DNA of 64,000 bases from assembly GCA_028753945.1 (NCBI GenBank), contig JAPNXP010000001.1, forward strand, positions 15,242,501-15,306,500, read 5' to 3'. This DNA is from Hexactinellida sp. DTS-2022. Lineage: Eukaryota; Porifera; Hexactinellida. Positions 43,936 to 55,188 of the stretch are shown one piece after another; the first letter of the stretch is position 1, and the number at the start of each line of letters is the position of its first letter. Position numbers and translations under genes: made by a program. The notes under the pieces were generated by a model. That model had not been told where the DNA came from. It did not search any database and was given only the letters and a program-made list of their open reading frames with translations.

Positions 43936-46141
43936 ATGGCTGAAGCTGAAAACTCGCAATATCGCGAAAAGGATCTCCCTCGGTTGATAATTCCTGAGGA
44001 GCTAGTTAACCAGAGTTCTTCTGATTCCGAACTTGAAACGGAATTACCGACGACTCTCAGTACTCCTGCATCTCAGTTAGGCCCCGGGTTTAGTGCCTTC
44101 GACTTTTCCGACACTGATGAACCGCCCTCCTCACCGACCGCTATCCCGAAAACGAGGAAGAAGATTTATCCGCAGCGATTTCCCAGTAAGCACTTTGGAC
44201 TGTTTCGTACTCCATGTAAAGTCAAGCCGAAACGTCCACGTGTCTCTACTGGAGGGTCGAAGATTCTAGAAGGATGTCATTTCCCCACACCGCCTATGGC
44301 CTATGATGTCCTCCTAAACGATGGTGGCAACGTTTCAACGAGGTCCTTCTTTGTTCCCTATGGGTCACAAATCATGAATATGGACATTCTGTCTAATGTG
44401 TTCAGCTTGATTCGATGCCAAAAACCTAATTGCCATCGTGGATCACTAAAGCTGCACAAATATCCACTAACCAGAGGGCTCCAATCCTACCTAATATTGC
44501 ATTGTTCCCGCTGTCACTCAATTGTAGCACGTGTCCCTACTTCTCTGCATATTGGCGAATCTCCCTCAGAGGCGGTGAACAATCCTAAAATGATGTCTCA
44601 TCGCGCCAGCTAAATCAACATACTTGTCACTGTCGCCCTTCACACAACATCTTTCGCCTGGCAGGATTTCCGGCTTGCCTGCGCGCTACTGGATCTCCCG
44701 GTGCCGCAGAAGAACCTCGACAAGCGTTCAATGGAACGGTTTTGTGAAGTCACCTCGAAAGTAGCCGCCATTGCGATGGATCTAGCTGCTGAAGAGGTGC
44801 GCTGTAGGTTGGATTCTGAGCCGTCAGTCATCGCTGGAGTTACTCGCTGTCACGTGAGTTCACTGAGTTACGACGCTTCGTGGCATAGGAGGGGGCATTA
44901 CTCAAATCAGGGATTCGGGGCCGCTATCGATTCTCACAGCGGTAGGGTCCTCGATTATGGAGTTATGCAGCGAATCTGCAAGAAGTGTTCCAGTTGGTCC
45001 GAGGAGAGAAAAGCATCCTTTCCCGAGGAATATGAATCTTTCAGAGAGCACCACACCAACTGCACCATCAACTTTACAGGCACCAGCCAGGCCATGGAGG
45101 GGGCGATAGCGGTCGACCTGTGGAAGTGATCTGTCCAACGCAATCGGTTGGTCTACAGTATCTATATTGGGGACGGCGACTCATCTTCATTCAAGAGAGT
45201 TGTTGAATCTGACCCGTATGAAGGCCTCGAACCGATTCGGAAGGAGGAGTGCCTTGGTCACCTGCAGAAACGGCTCAAGAAGCATTTGACCAAAAAGTCA
45301 GCAACAACAGCGTCCATTCCGAAGGCGAAAGCTGACAGAATAGGCCAACTGTACTTCCGAGTTGTCGTTCAGAATAAGGGCAAACCAGCTGAAGAGATAA
45401 AACAAGCCCTTTGGACTTTAGTAGGCCACTTGGGAGAAGACCATACGCACTGTCCCTTGAATTGTGAATCCTGGTGTTATTTCGCGAGAGCCCAAGCGGA
45501 GTTTGCACTGGATTCTTCTGTGCCTCTTCCCAAATGCCGTATCCCTTACTGCACTGACGCAGAAATAGTTCGGCTCAAACTAGTTTTCCACACATTTGCA
45601 TCCCTTGAAATTTGCGGTGCTCTAACTATGGGCAAACCAAAAATGCAAACGAATCCCTCCACTCTGTAGTCTGGCATAACTCGCCCAAGGGTAAATACGT
45701 CGTTCAGAAGTCCCTTGAATGCAGCACCGCACTGGCAGTGACGAGTTTCAACGAGGCTCTCTCTCGTTCGCTGCTATTCTACGAGAATACGGTGTTTCCG
45801 TTTCAGCATCCACTGTACAGCACCTGGCTTCTAGAGACAAAGCAAGAATGTATAATCGCGAGAGGGCGATCAGTGAGACCCAGAGGCGACGCAGACGCCA
45901 GCATAGCGCCCGTAGCCAAGCGGCCGAAGCCTCGCGTCAGAGGAGAGAGGAGACGGCTTCTAAATACATCCCTGGTGCTTTTGGTACAGAACTCCTGCCT
46001 ACACAATCTGTAGCAGATCCTGAAAGCGTAGTAGAACTTGTGAATCACGCATCTGCCCGATTGATCGGAGGAGAAAGGTCGAAGAGTGGATCGGATGTGA
46101 CCTTTGTGATCGCTGGTACCATGGAAAATGTGTGGGAGTGA
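43936..46141 (+). pseudogene. Mutator-like transposase, broken
   Basis: Starts MAEAENSQYREKDLPRL at 43936 and would encode about 700 residues. An N-terminal acidic/serine-rich region is followed by a Cys-pair motif (IRCQKPNCHRG ... LHCSRCHSIVA), then the catalytic region YDASWHRRGHYSNQGFGAAI, GRVLDYGVM, a Cys-rich insert, SIYIGDGDSSSF and, after a frameshift near 45630, NANESLHSVVW. The arginine-rich C terminus ends the protein. Two in-frame stops (TAA at 44611, TGA at 45127) and two frameshifts (near 45630 and near 45785) inactivate it. The layout matches the Mutator-like transposase domain family of animals and differs from the FLYWCH MULE at 26.6 kb. Terminal repeats were not identified. 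Confidence 0.8.
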
Positions 46142-46790
46142 ATAAGGTCTCAGCTTTCACCGATTCGCCCTTCTTTTGCCCAGACTGTGAAGACTCTTCT
46201 TAATATCACTCTTCATTATGCATTGTGTTAGTATTTCTGTTTTATTTGTTTAGAAAATTGAGCAAATAAGAGTCATTGAGCTTTGAATGAGTTTATCTCA
46301 GAATAATAATATTTAGTACCATACTATCTAAAAGCTTAGTTCTGGGATATTTTCTGAAGATAGAATACTGAGACTTGGAACATAGCATTACAATACGTAA
46401 ACTAAGACCTATTACTTTTCCGATAATCCGATTGTCAAAATTTGTCTTTAATTACAAAATGGAGCCCTCTGTCTGAAAAAGTGGCTCAATCTGAGAAAAT
46501 CGCTGGTTTCGGCGAAGATTGCCCTGTACTGATAAAATATTTCCCTATCCCCTTGCTGAGTTCTCAACCTGCGGTATTTTAACTGTGCCGAGTGCCGACT
46601 ATACTATGTAGTGGACCAGTATTGAAATCACAGCCTTTATTTATATTATTATAATTACTGTGCCGACGATATTTATAGTGTAATAGTCCAGTTCTAATCA
46701 GGTTCTTTTATTATGAACATTCAAGGGACTAAAAATTGTGTTTTCACAATAGAGAGACTTCATAATTAGCGAACTCACCTTAAATATATA
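46142..46790. repeat. Non-coding interval with repeat fragments
   Basis: 46320-46545 resembles 58645-58860 (ACTAAGACC, TTGTCTTTAAT, AAGTGGCTCAA) and is a fragment of the element at 57753-59323. 46580-46700 holds two degenerate reverse copies of the palindrome-core satellite unit. No gene. Confidence 0.55.
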
Positions 46791-46960
46791 CAGTGGAACC
46801 TCGTTAATACGAACACCAACGGACCGTAAAAAATTTGTTCGCTTTATCCGGAGTTCGTATTAACGGAGTAATACCCATTCAATAGCCATTGTAGGGACTT
46901 GATTTTGTAGATCAGTTTGTTCGGTTTATCCGGAAATTCGTACTAAAGAGGTTTATACTG
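46791..46960. mobile_element. pogo-like MITE, full length
   Basis: Ends CAGTGGAACCTCGTTAATAC and the complement-like AAAGAGGTTTATACTG, both flanked by TA. It lies about 100 bp upstream of the FMO start codon. Confidence 0.8.
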
Positions 46961-47066
46961 TATTTGTATGAGTTGTTACTTTGTCATTTATGGTATTCCT
47001 TTGTTAGTACGTATTATAAATTATCTTATATTCTACATGGTCAAGACACCCAATTGATTTAATCTG

Positions 47067-48418
47067 ATGTCGAAAAGGATAGGAATTATAGGAGCAGGGC
47101 CATCCGGACTCTCGGCTATGAGAGCGTTCCGAATGGCAGAATTAAAAGGCGAAATTTTCCCGGAAATAGTTTGCTTTGAAAAGCAAGAGGATTGGGGTGG
47201 TGTATGGAATTACACATGGCGAACAGGCACTGATGAATATGGTGATACAGTGCATAGCAGTATGTATAGAAATATGTGGTCGAATAATCCGAAGGAGATT
47301 GTAGAACTCCCTGATTACACGTTTGCGGAGCATTTTTGTAAGCCAATTCCTTCATTCTTGCCACGAGCGGTACTTTTTGATTACATTTTAGGGAGAGCAA
47401 AGAAATCGGATATAAGACAGTTTATCAAATTCAACATGCGAGTTGTAAGTGTTGTGTACATGAATGATAAATTCATAATTCGTGTATGGAATAAAAGAGA
47501 AAATTGTGTGTTCTCAGAAGAATTTGATTATGTAATTGTCGCAAGTGGCAACTTTTCAGTCCCGCATATTCCAGAATACAAAGGAGTTGATTCATTTCCG
47601 GGTCGTATTATCCACTCACACGATTTCCGAAATGCAGAACAATTCAAAGGTCAGGATGTAATAATAATTGGTGGTGGACTTTCTGCAGAAGATATTGCTA
47701 TCCAATGTTGGAAGTATGGTTCTAAATCTGTTACAATTGCTTATCGAAAAAGACCTAGGAAATTTAATTGGCCTGAAGGGATTATAGAGAGACATCTTTT
47801 AGATCACATGGAAGGGAAAACAGCAGTGTTCCACGATGGTTTTCGTCAGAATGCAGATGCGCTAATCTATTGCACTGGTTATTTATTCCATTATCCTTTT
47901 ATGGAAGATAAGCTGAAACTGAAGAATGATGCACAACTGAAATATTGCCCGGGACTCTACAAGGGAGTAGTTTGTCAAAATAATCACAGACTATTTTATA
48001 TGGGAATGACCTGTCTACTGTACCCTTTGATTAACATCGACATTCAAGCTTGGTTCTTGCGTGATGTAATTTTAGAGAGAATCATTTTACCTTCGAATGA
48101 AGATATTCGAAAGATATTTGCTTTTGGATGAAAAGAGAGGAAACTTGTAGGAAGTTTATTGAGAAATTATACTTTCAGACTGATTATCTCAGAGATCTTT
48201 TGACACACCTGAGTGATTATGCTAAACCTAATTTTGACCTACTTTCACAGTATTATTTAATTCGACAAGAGCATAAAAAGAAGGATGTTCTCACATATAG
48301 GGACCATTCTTACACTTCGGCTGCAACTGGAATAGTCTCTCCTAATCGTGCTGTCAAATGGATTGATGCAAAATCTTTGGAGACGTTAGACACATTTTTA
48401 GAATCAGAATTTATCTAG
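47067..48418 (+). CDS. Flavin monooxygenase, Tmm / senecionine N-oxygenase type, one frameshift
   Basis: Two frames overlap by four bases (ATGA at 48128): 47067-48131 and 48128-48418, together about 450 residues, the usual family length. FAD motif GAGPSG at residues 9-14; WSNNPKE (Asn73, the position of the conserved active-site Asn); FMO signature FPGRIIHSHDF at 177-187; NADPH motif GGGLSA at 202-207; CTGY at 269-272. The second frame carries the family's end (DYLRDLL, TYRDHSYTSAATG, WIDA). The family uses FAD, NADPH and O2 to oxygenate soft nitrogen or sulphur, such as trimethylamine. It is intronless and closer in layout to bacterial trimethylamine monooxygenase than to vertebrate FMOs, which could mean an old transfer; that is unproven. 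The frame break could be a real lesion, an unseen short intron or a sequencing error. Confidence 0.85.
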
Positions 48419-48474
48419 TTTTATATGTTTCCATAAATTTTCAATATTTATATATTTGGAAAAATTTAGTAGGT

Positions 48475-48772
48475 AAGGTTGATTTTAAATTTTCATTAAT
48501 TTGTTTACCTATTTTGTGTAAACAACAACAACAACAACAACATGTATTTATATTATAAATTTATAAATGCGAAATTCGTGTTCAGCATACTTGTTTACCT
48601 ATGATACCCGTTGAAAGCTAACTTGTAGGTTGATTTTGAATTTTAACATTTGAAATAACATTTGAAAGTTAGTTTATATCCCAATATTCATTGCGGTTTC
48701 TATTCCCCCATCACTTTAATACAATCCGGACAAACACACAAACAAACAACAATCGAGATTTATTAATATAGA
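48475..48772 (-). mobile_element. Helitron-like element A, truncated reverse copy
   Basis: The 5' end TCTATATTAATAAATCTCG is at 48772 on the minus strand, with the internal GGTAAACAAATTAATG units. The 3' module is missing. It begins about 50 bp after the FMO stop codon. Confidence 0.6.
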
Positions 48773-48861
48773 TTAAACTGGTTATCTGGTTGTTTGTCAT
48801 TCCCTGTGGTAAAATATTTATGGTTACCCTTTCCCACTGTTCTACCAATGACCTCAGCTTA

Positions 48862-48945
48862 CCAAATTATTTAAACACTTCTTTTCATTTCTCTAAACAC
48901 TTCTTTTCATTTCTCTAAACACTTCTTTTCATTTATCTAAACAGC
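48862..48945. repeat. 22-24-bp tandem repeat, three copies
   Basis: AAACACTTCTTTTCATTTCTCT repeated three times with one change in the last copy. The rest of 48773-49650 is AT-rich with no gene seen. Confidence 0.85.
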
Positions 48946-49653
48946 CAATAGTGACACTGTCAGGTCTGTACGAAAGACAGAATGTGGGCATGATTTATGA
49001 GATCAAGCGTAGCATTGTAATTAAGATCTAGTGAAGACCATTGTGGAAAAACCCGGAAAATGTTTTTCTAGGGCTGAAACGAGTATAACGAATATTCGTT
49101 CGTTTAGAAAAAAGTTCGTTCATTACATTTCGAATATTTGTTTAAGCCCTAGTTTTTTTCCACCCAAAGGCAGTTTTATTAGCGTGGAGTCGTCAAATTT
49201 ACAGTTTCAAATTCTATAATGTCGAGTTCTATAATCTGAGATTTTCGGGTATTATTAATTTCAAGAGCGAATTGGATTGTAATTGTCAACTTAGATGTGA
49301 GATTTAAATTTCTTGGCTTTTAAGCTTTATTCAAAGTATGCAATTTCGGAATTATTGTAGTTGAAGATTAAATCGCCAAACCTCAACCACTTTATAAAGA
49401 GATACTATCATACAAAGTAATATTTAGGCAATATTCTATTTGTTATCAGCTAATCATGATAATTTAATTAATATCGTTAGCATACACGTTTACATTAGAC
49501 AAAATCCACATTTGATTGTGCATCCAAATGTGAGCTTACATCAAGGCATTATAGCAAGTAATATAATTTGAGCAATTATTGAAGACAAGTTAAGCATACG
49601 TGAGATTACAAAAATGTAATGATAGTTAATTAAGGAAATAATTTCAAGATACA

Positions 49654-49664
49654 AGTATAAATAG
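49654..49664 (+). promoter_or_regulatory. TATA-like box
   Basis: AGTATAAATAGG about 70 bp upstream of the next ATG is a good match to a core-promoter TATA element. The spacing leaves room for a short 5' leader. Confidence 0.4.
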
Positions 49665-49724
49665 GAAATAACATGCTCTTACATATCAACAGAAAGTTTC
49701 ATCAAGGATCTACAAAATCTCAAA

Positions 49725-50219
49725 ATGAATTTCCCTACAAAAATTGCCATACAGATGGCTTTTCTTCTATTTCTCCAACAAATGAATCTCTCACATTGCG
49801 CTAACACAGCAGTAACAGTGATCACATGTAATTTAAGATGTATTGGTGGCATTGTAACAGTAATTAGTGCATTCGTTACTTTAACTTGCATCACTCTGGG
49901 TTGTGTGGGATATTTCTGTAAGAAGCGAGCACTGCAAAACGCTATCCGAGCAAGAGCCAATAACCAGGGACGCATTGTTAGAGTTCGCGTTGTAGCCAAT
50001 CGTAATGCACCCAATCCCACCACAAATACAGTTAGCACTGTGGTCGCCAATGCAGTTGTAGCTCCTCAGAGCAATCAGCCTACAGTCAGCAATAATAGCA
50101 TAGCTAACCCCGACACACTCCCTCCTGTCATTCCTGGATACACATACACTATTCCCAATCAGGTTGCTGCTGCTAATAACACAGTCTTACACACTCCAAC
50201 TGATAATGATCCTAAATAG
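49725..50219 (+). CDS. Small predicted type I membrane protein
   Basis: 164 residues, single exon. Residues 1-26 look like a signal peptide (hydrophobic MAFLLFLQQ core, then HCANT). A short extracellular stretch is followed by a transmembrane segment at about 38-66 (GGIVTVISAFVTLTCITLGC), a Cys-Lys-Arg stop-transfer (CKKRALQNAIRAR), and a low-complexity Asn/Thr/Pro/Val-rich cytoplasmic tail. I recognise no family. The ordered signal-TM-basic layout, a TATA-like box upstream and an AATAAA about 300 bp downstream (about 50529) support a real gene. The open frame could still be chance, because the tail is low complexity. Confidence 0.5.
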   Translation: MNFPTKIAIQMAFLLFLQQMNLSHCANTAVTVITCNLRCIGGIVTVISAFVTLTCITLGCVGYFCKKRALQNAIRARANNQGRIVRVRVVANRNAPNPTTNTVSTVVANAVVAPQSNQPTVSNNSIANPDTLPPVIPGYTYTIPNQVAAANNTVLHTPTDNDPK

Positions 50220-50865
50220 AATAATTATGAGCTAACCCCATTAATATAAGTTTGTAATATATAATCTGAATGTTGTTCTCTCTTCCTATCCTATGTATCT
50301 GTTTTTTTCATGTTAATGCTGGTAATGATCTAATGTTTTATGGGCTTACTTACATACTGGTCAGCAACATTTCAATTGTTAATCCTGTTTAGTATAATTG
50401 ATTTTTATCCTAAAAAATATTACCCTGTCAGTACCAGAAAAATATAGTATTATCAACTTCTTGAAATTATGATACTACTTAGCCATTCAAGGGAATTAAG
50501 ACGGGCTTGTTAAATGATGATGTTAACCAATAAATCTACCTGAAACTTTTTGAATGATTTACAGTGTTGAATCTGAGAATGCTTGGCATAGCCCAAAGCT
50601 ATCAATAGGAGTTTAGATACTAGATGATTATTGATCTAATTTTGGTTGCTGCCTATCAATCTTGAAACTTATAAAAATGGATTAGTTTGCAAGAATTAAT
50701 AGAAAAAATGGTAAACAAATTAAAGAAAATTCAAAATCTGTCTAGAAGTTAGCTTTCAACGAGTATCAGAGGTAAACAAGTTAAAAGTTTGCAAAATGGT
50801 AGTTAAAGGTGTGTGTATATAACAACAACAACTATTTACTAGCTATATAATCAATGGTTTAGTGC
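50220..50865. other. Non-coding interval
   Basis: Mostly AT-rich. 50708-50790 is one copy of the 130-bp unit found inside Helitron-like element A (GTAAACAAATTAAAGAAAAT, GTTAGCTTTCAACG). No gene. Confidence 0.55.
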
Positions 50866-51420
50866 AGGGGCGTAGGAATGGGGGGGGCCGTGGCCCCCCC
50901 AACTTCCAACATTGCGGGGACTGCCCCCCCCAATACTTAGTCAATTCCCCTTATACCCAAGTCGGATATAACTAAGTGCCTGCTTATAACGAAGTCGTTC
51001 AATGTTTCGGAAATCCTTCTACTTATAACATTATTAAAACTTCGTTTACAACGAAATTGATCTAGGACGCCGGCGGCACGGGTGCCCCGGGTGCTCGGTG
51101 CACCTGTTGCTCCCGTCAATTTTTTGAAGGGGGGTGCAGGGGCTTTGCCCCCCCCCCCCGGTTTTGGTTTATCATTTCTACTTGTGCACCCGTTGCTCCG
51201 GCGTGTCGCCGGCGCCCCAGTTGATATAACGAAATTCCGCTTATACCGAATACCCTATAAGTTATTGACTTTACTCCGAAAATAACTAATTCTGCTTGTA
51301 ACGAACTACGGTTATAACGAAATCCGTTTATAACAGACTCCGCATACAACGAAATTAAACTACGGTCCCGAGCACTTCGTAATATCGAGAGTTAACAGTA
51401 TATAGTATTTTTTATCGGTA
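50866..51420. repeat. MITE-like region with GC-rich hairpin
   Basis: Begins CAGGGGCGTAGGAATGGGG followed by a G-run/C-run hairpin. 50940-51400 contains many ATAACGAA / TTATAACGAAATC motifs, as in degenerate pogo-like repeats. A GC-rich insert at 51066-51225 has inverted ends GACGCCGGCGGCAC / GTGTCGCCGGCGCC around a second G-run/C-run hairpin. No gene. 51421-51890 is AT-rich with nothing recognised. Confidence 0.45.
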
Positions 51421-51931
51421 AGTCCATGTCAGACGATGATTTTGAATACGTACCTCTAATCACTCATCCAATTATAATTGAAGCCGAAAGGTTGGCACAG
51501 TTAATCAAAATTGTAACTTTGTTAATCGTTAATCCGTTAACTAAAAAATACAATTGTATACCAGTATAAGAAACAACATTAAACTCGATGGTTTTTCGAT
51601 GGTTCGATGGTTTTCACTTCAGCATTGAGGAGCCTTGCCCAATATAGAGGGGCTTTACCGGACATGTAATGGAAGTTAATTAGTCAATAATGATGTTTAA
51701 AGTTAACTTAAAAGTTAAATTGTGTTAATGAAAATTTAACTTCGTTAATTAACGATTTAGTGCCCAGCTTTGTTTAAGCCAATGACTTGTTAATTAATTG
51801 TTAAATATACAAAATGTGTTGAACCCATAATAAATATTTGGGGATATTGCTTGCTTTGGAATTGCCAATCAATTTGTGATGGCAAATGAAAGAAGCAGGG
51901 GCGTACCGGGGGGGGGGGGGGCAGGGGGGGG

Positions 51932-52355
51932 CAGAGTTGGAATCGGGTTCGGGTTTCTCGGGTCGGGTCGGGTTCGGGTTCAGATTCGGATTTAGAATCG
52001 GGTTCGGGTCGGGTTCGGGTTCGAAGTTGATCAGTTCGAACTTTGTGCGTAATTTTTTTAAATTCAATGATTTAATTCTATTTTTTGAAAGATTATATTT
52101 ACAATAGAAACAATATATGGAACTTTAATGAAATTGCCTCATAAGGACATTTATGGGATAAATATTATTAACCCATACTTGTTTGACTAATATTAGTTGA
52201 AATGTCAACATAACATATATTTTAGAGGAATTTCAGTTAATATCCACACTTATATACACTTCGGGTTCGGGTTCGGGTTCGGGTCGGGTTCGGGTTGAAG
52301 ATCGTCGGGTTCGGGTCGGGTCGGGTTCTGAAAAGTGGACCCGATTCCAACTCTG
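51932..52355. mobile_element. CGGGTT-repeat MITE
   Basis: Ends CAGAGTTGGAATCGGGT and its complement ACCCGATTCCAACTCTG. Subterminal arrays of CGGGT(TCGGGT) occur at both ends, the interior is AT-rich, and both flanks are runs of seven or eight G, compatible with an 8-bp target duplication in poly-G. The same CAGAG-start style occurs at 55189-55517. Confidence 0.75.
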
Positions 52356-52742
52356 GGGGGGGCAGATTTATGATTTACTCACTTAAGTTTAACAGAGATC
52401 CCTTGGGACCGGATTTGTCGGGTACTACTAACTCTACAAGAAATTAGCGAAACTATATTTCTGAAATTAGTATGTAGCCAGCTTCGCTGGTAGCTAATTT
52501 TTAAGACCTATTTCGGTCGCCCGAGAATATAAAATACAGCGTATACAGATTTATACTACTATAAAATACATATTTTACATCAGGTTTATACCAGGGGCGG
52601 CGCGGCCATTCAACAGATCGGGTGTAGCCAGAATTTTTTAGGGTGGCGCCCAGGGCCGGATTAACAGAGGTGGAGGCCCTGGGGCAACCAGTGTAGTGGA
52701 GGCTCCTAACTCCTTCCACCAGAGTGGACAATGGGTCATGGG

Positions 52743-52910
52743 CAGGATCGGCGGAAGAGGGGCGGTTGGGGCGGCCTGGGCCGCCCCACTTTTTCTGTGA
52801 TTTTTTTGGTACTCTGAAATTTCGTGGGGGTGTTTTTTGACTCTGCAATCCTCACAATTATCATCATAATACAAGGCCGCCCCACCTCTCACGAGCTTCC
52901 GCCGGCCCTG
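52743..52910. mobile_element. 168-bp hAT-like MITE
   Basis: Perfect 8-bp target duplications GTCATGGG lie at 52735-52742 and 52911-52918. Ends CAGGATCGGCGGAAG and CTTCCGCCGGCCCTG. It is inserted into a GGGTCA-type repeat. Bases 52356-52734 hold other GC-rich MITE-like fragments (for example CAGGGCCGGATTAA at 52651) and no gene; 52470-52500 (CCAGCTTCGCTGGTAGCTAAT) could be a Helitron-type 3' end. Confidence 0.8.
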
Positions 52911-52919
52911 GTCATGGGT

Positions 52920-53150
52920 CACGGCTCTGCGACCCATGACCCATGATCCATTTATAGTACGAATCAAATTTACCCAGAAACATTACAGGGTATGTCTTTG
53001 GTATTAGAAATCATCCAAAATTAATTGATTGACAAGCATCATATATTATACATATATTGTGTTACATAATGTTTGGATATTAAAAATAGATATTTAAAAA
53101 GGTCAATGGATAACACGTTGGGTCAATGGGTCACTCAATGGGTCATGGGT
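52920..53150. repeat. Dispersed repeat, paralogue of 23965-24240
   Basis: Same order of landmarks as the 24-kb copy, ending in a short GGGTCAATGGGTCA array. Here it lies directly upstream of an NHL gene. Confidence 0.7.
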
Positions 53151-53259
53151 TTCTACCTTAAATTTTTTATGAGTGTAACTTGAAATATTCTCTTGTTGTT
53201 ATATGATATTTACTTTTTATTGTACTTTGTAATATCATAACTCTACATCAGTTCCACAG

Positions 53260-54495
53260 ATGGCTAGTGCTAATGTGCCAGCAGGGAATCCATTCCTGAC
53301 ACAGTTAGAGAGGGTGCGAGTAGAGCTACGGGAGAGAGTAGCCAGAGCTCATCAGGTGCTGCGAGAGAGAGAGACAGCACTGCTGTCAAAGCTGCAGCAG
53401 CTAGAGGATGTCTACAGGGGAGAGGGAGTTGGTAAACAGATTGATCAGCTGAGAATAACGAAAGAACACAACATTGCTACTCTCACGGATAATGAGAATC
53501 AAGACATTCTCGAACAGAGTGTGTCTCTACTGGATGCCCGCATGAGAGAGCTAGAAGCTAGTCTGGAGACAGCTAGAGACAGGATGAGACGAGTGGAGCT
53601 GGAGTGGGATACAAACCTAGAAGGAATACTGAGTGGGACAGGATCGATTCGAGTGAGAGCAGTGGGGGACTACAAGGAGAAAGAAAATCCTATAAAGGTA
53701 GCTGGGAAACACAGGAATAATACCTCTTCCACAGATGGAGAGTTCAAATGGCCTCATTCAATCGCTATTGACTCTGAAACGAATAACATTTATATTTGTG
53801 ATGGGTTGAATAACAGAGTACAAGTCTTTAACGAATCTTTAGAATTCTTGTTCACTTTCGGTGACAAGATGAATGACCCAGTTGGTATCTGTATCCATCT
53901 TAACACAGTATATGTCACACAGTATAGAGCTAATTCCCTCACTGTACACTCTACTGAAGGTAGATACATACAGTCAGTTGGGAGAAGAGGCAAGAAAGAA
54001 CTGGAATTTCAGTCTCCAAGAGGAGTAACTGTATCAACAGTTACTAATCTTATTTACATTTGTGACTATAACAACAATTGCATTCAATGTTTGAATTTGG
54101 ATTTAACTTTCAATTCATTCATTTTTAATGTTGACACCCCAAGAGATATCAAGCTAACTCCACAGAATATTATTGTATTGACAGCTGGAAATCCATGCAT
54201 TCGATTCTATAACTACTCTCATCAGCTGATTAGAGAGATAATAACTCGAGGAGAAGGTAATCAAGTGATTAGTCCTCTCTACTTCTGTCTCGACAGAGAT
54301 TTCAATATTCTGTTGACTGACTTCTCAGCTAATTCTGTTCTCATATTCTCTAGCAGAGGAGAACTGCTGCACAAGTTTGGGAAGAGAGGAGAGGGAAGAG
54401 GAGACCTTATCTCTCCTACTGGGATAGCTACGGGTAGAGAAGGTAGAATCATAGTTGTGTCTCGAAACCCTGAACATTGTATTCAGCTATTCTGA
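53260..54495 (+). CDS. Coiled-coil/NHL-repeat protein 3
   Basis: 411 residues, single exon, very close to proteins 1 and 4 in the coiled coil and somewhat more variable in the propeller. Coiled coil about 10-130; blades from about 155 (GEFKWPHSIAIDSETNNIYI; the last blade ends SPTGIATGREGRIIVV). The ATG at 53260 is preceded by TCAGTTCCACAG, as in the paralogues. The frame is intact. The cluster of near-identical coiled coils with varied propeller surfaces would suit a family that shares an oligomerisation partner but differs in what the propeller binds; this is inference. Confidence 0.87.
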   Translation: MASANVPAGNPFLTQLERVRVELRERVARAHQVLRERETALLSKLQQLEDVYRGEGVGKQIDQLRITKEHNIATLTDNENQDILEQSVSLLDARMRELEASLETARDRMRRVELEWDTNLEGILSGTGSIRVRAVGDYKEKENPIKVAGKHRNNTSSTDGEFKWPHSIAIDSETNNIYICDGLNNRVQVFNESLEFLFTFGDKMNDPVGICIHLNTVYVTQYRANSLTVHSTEGRYIQSVGRRGKKELEFQSPRGVTVSTVTNLIYICDYNNNCIQCLNLDLTFNSFIFNVDTPRDIKLTPQNIIVLTAGNPCIRFYNYSHQLIREIITRGEGNQVISPLYFCLDRDFNILLTDFSANSVLIFSSRGELLHKFGKRGEGRGDLISPTGIATGREGRIIVVSRNPEHCIQLF

Positions 54496-55188
54496 ATACA
54501 TTTTAGACCTTTCAAAATATATTTTTGTATTATTTATCTATTTATAGTCCCCTCGTATACTTAGTTATCCCATAGCATTCTATGGTTATCCCTATCAATC
54601 TAATCCATTATAACTAGATATTTTCAGATCGTTTGATAATAACTTTGTGTGTCTTTTATTTGCTATTATATTAAATTAATCGGAATCGAATGGCTCTTTT
54701 TATAAGTAACTCCGTAAACATTAATTAAATTCTACCACGTGGCTCGGCCAGACAGTCACGTAGGTTTGGATAGTTCTTTGATTTATACCGCAATTTTATC
54801 ACTCTATATTTTAAATACTTTCCATGCGAGTGTAAACTAAAACACACTTCGGTTAACTGGACATTAGCCCGTCCGTCCGTCCCTAGTTACTGCCTCACTG
54901 CTCTCCCCTACTGCCGCTATGCGAGGCTCCCACTAGCATACTCCTGCCCGGACATTCGTCACAATACTACCCTTATCCAGCTTCTAGGCAATTACACTAG
55001 TCGAATCATGAATGAACTCTACGACCCGATCCCCGATCTCAGCCTATTCTGAGAGCGGAGATCACTTCTCTTATCGCGACGACGACCTCTTCTCTCCACT
55101 AGGCCTCATACCCAGACTTTGTCTACCCAGGTAGAAACGCTAAAGTCGGTTAGGCCTACAGCAGCTTAAAGGGATGTATATCAGAGAT
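54496..55188. repeat. Shared 3' flank and retroelement debris
   Basis: Paralogous to 31548-32315 with indels. In this copy the segment between the flank and the GTCCGTCCGTCC debris is shorter. No intact gene. Confidence 0.6.
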
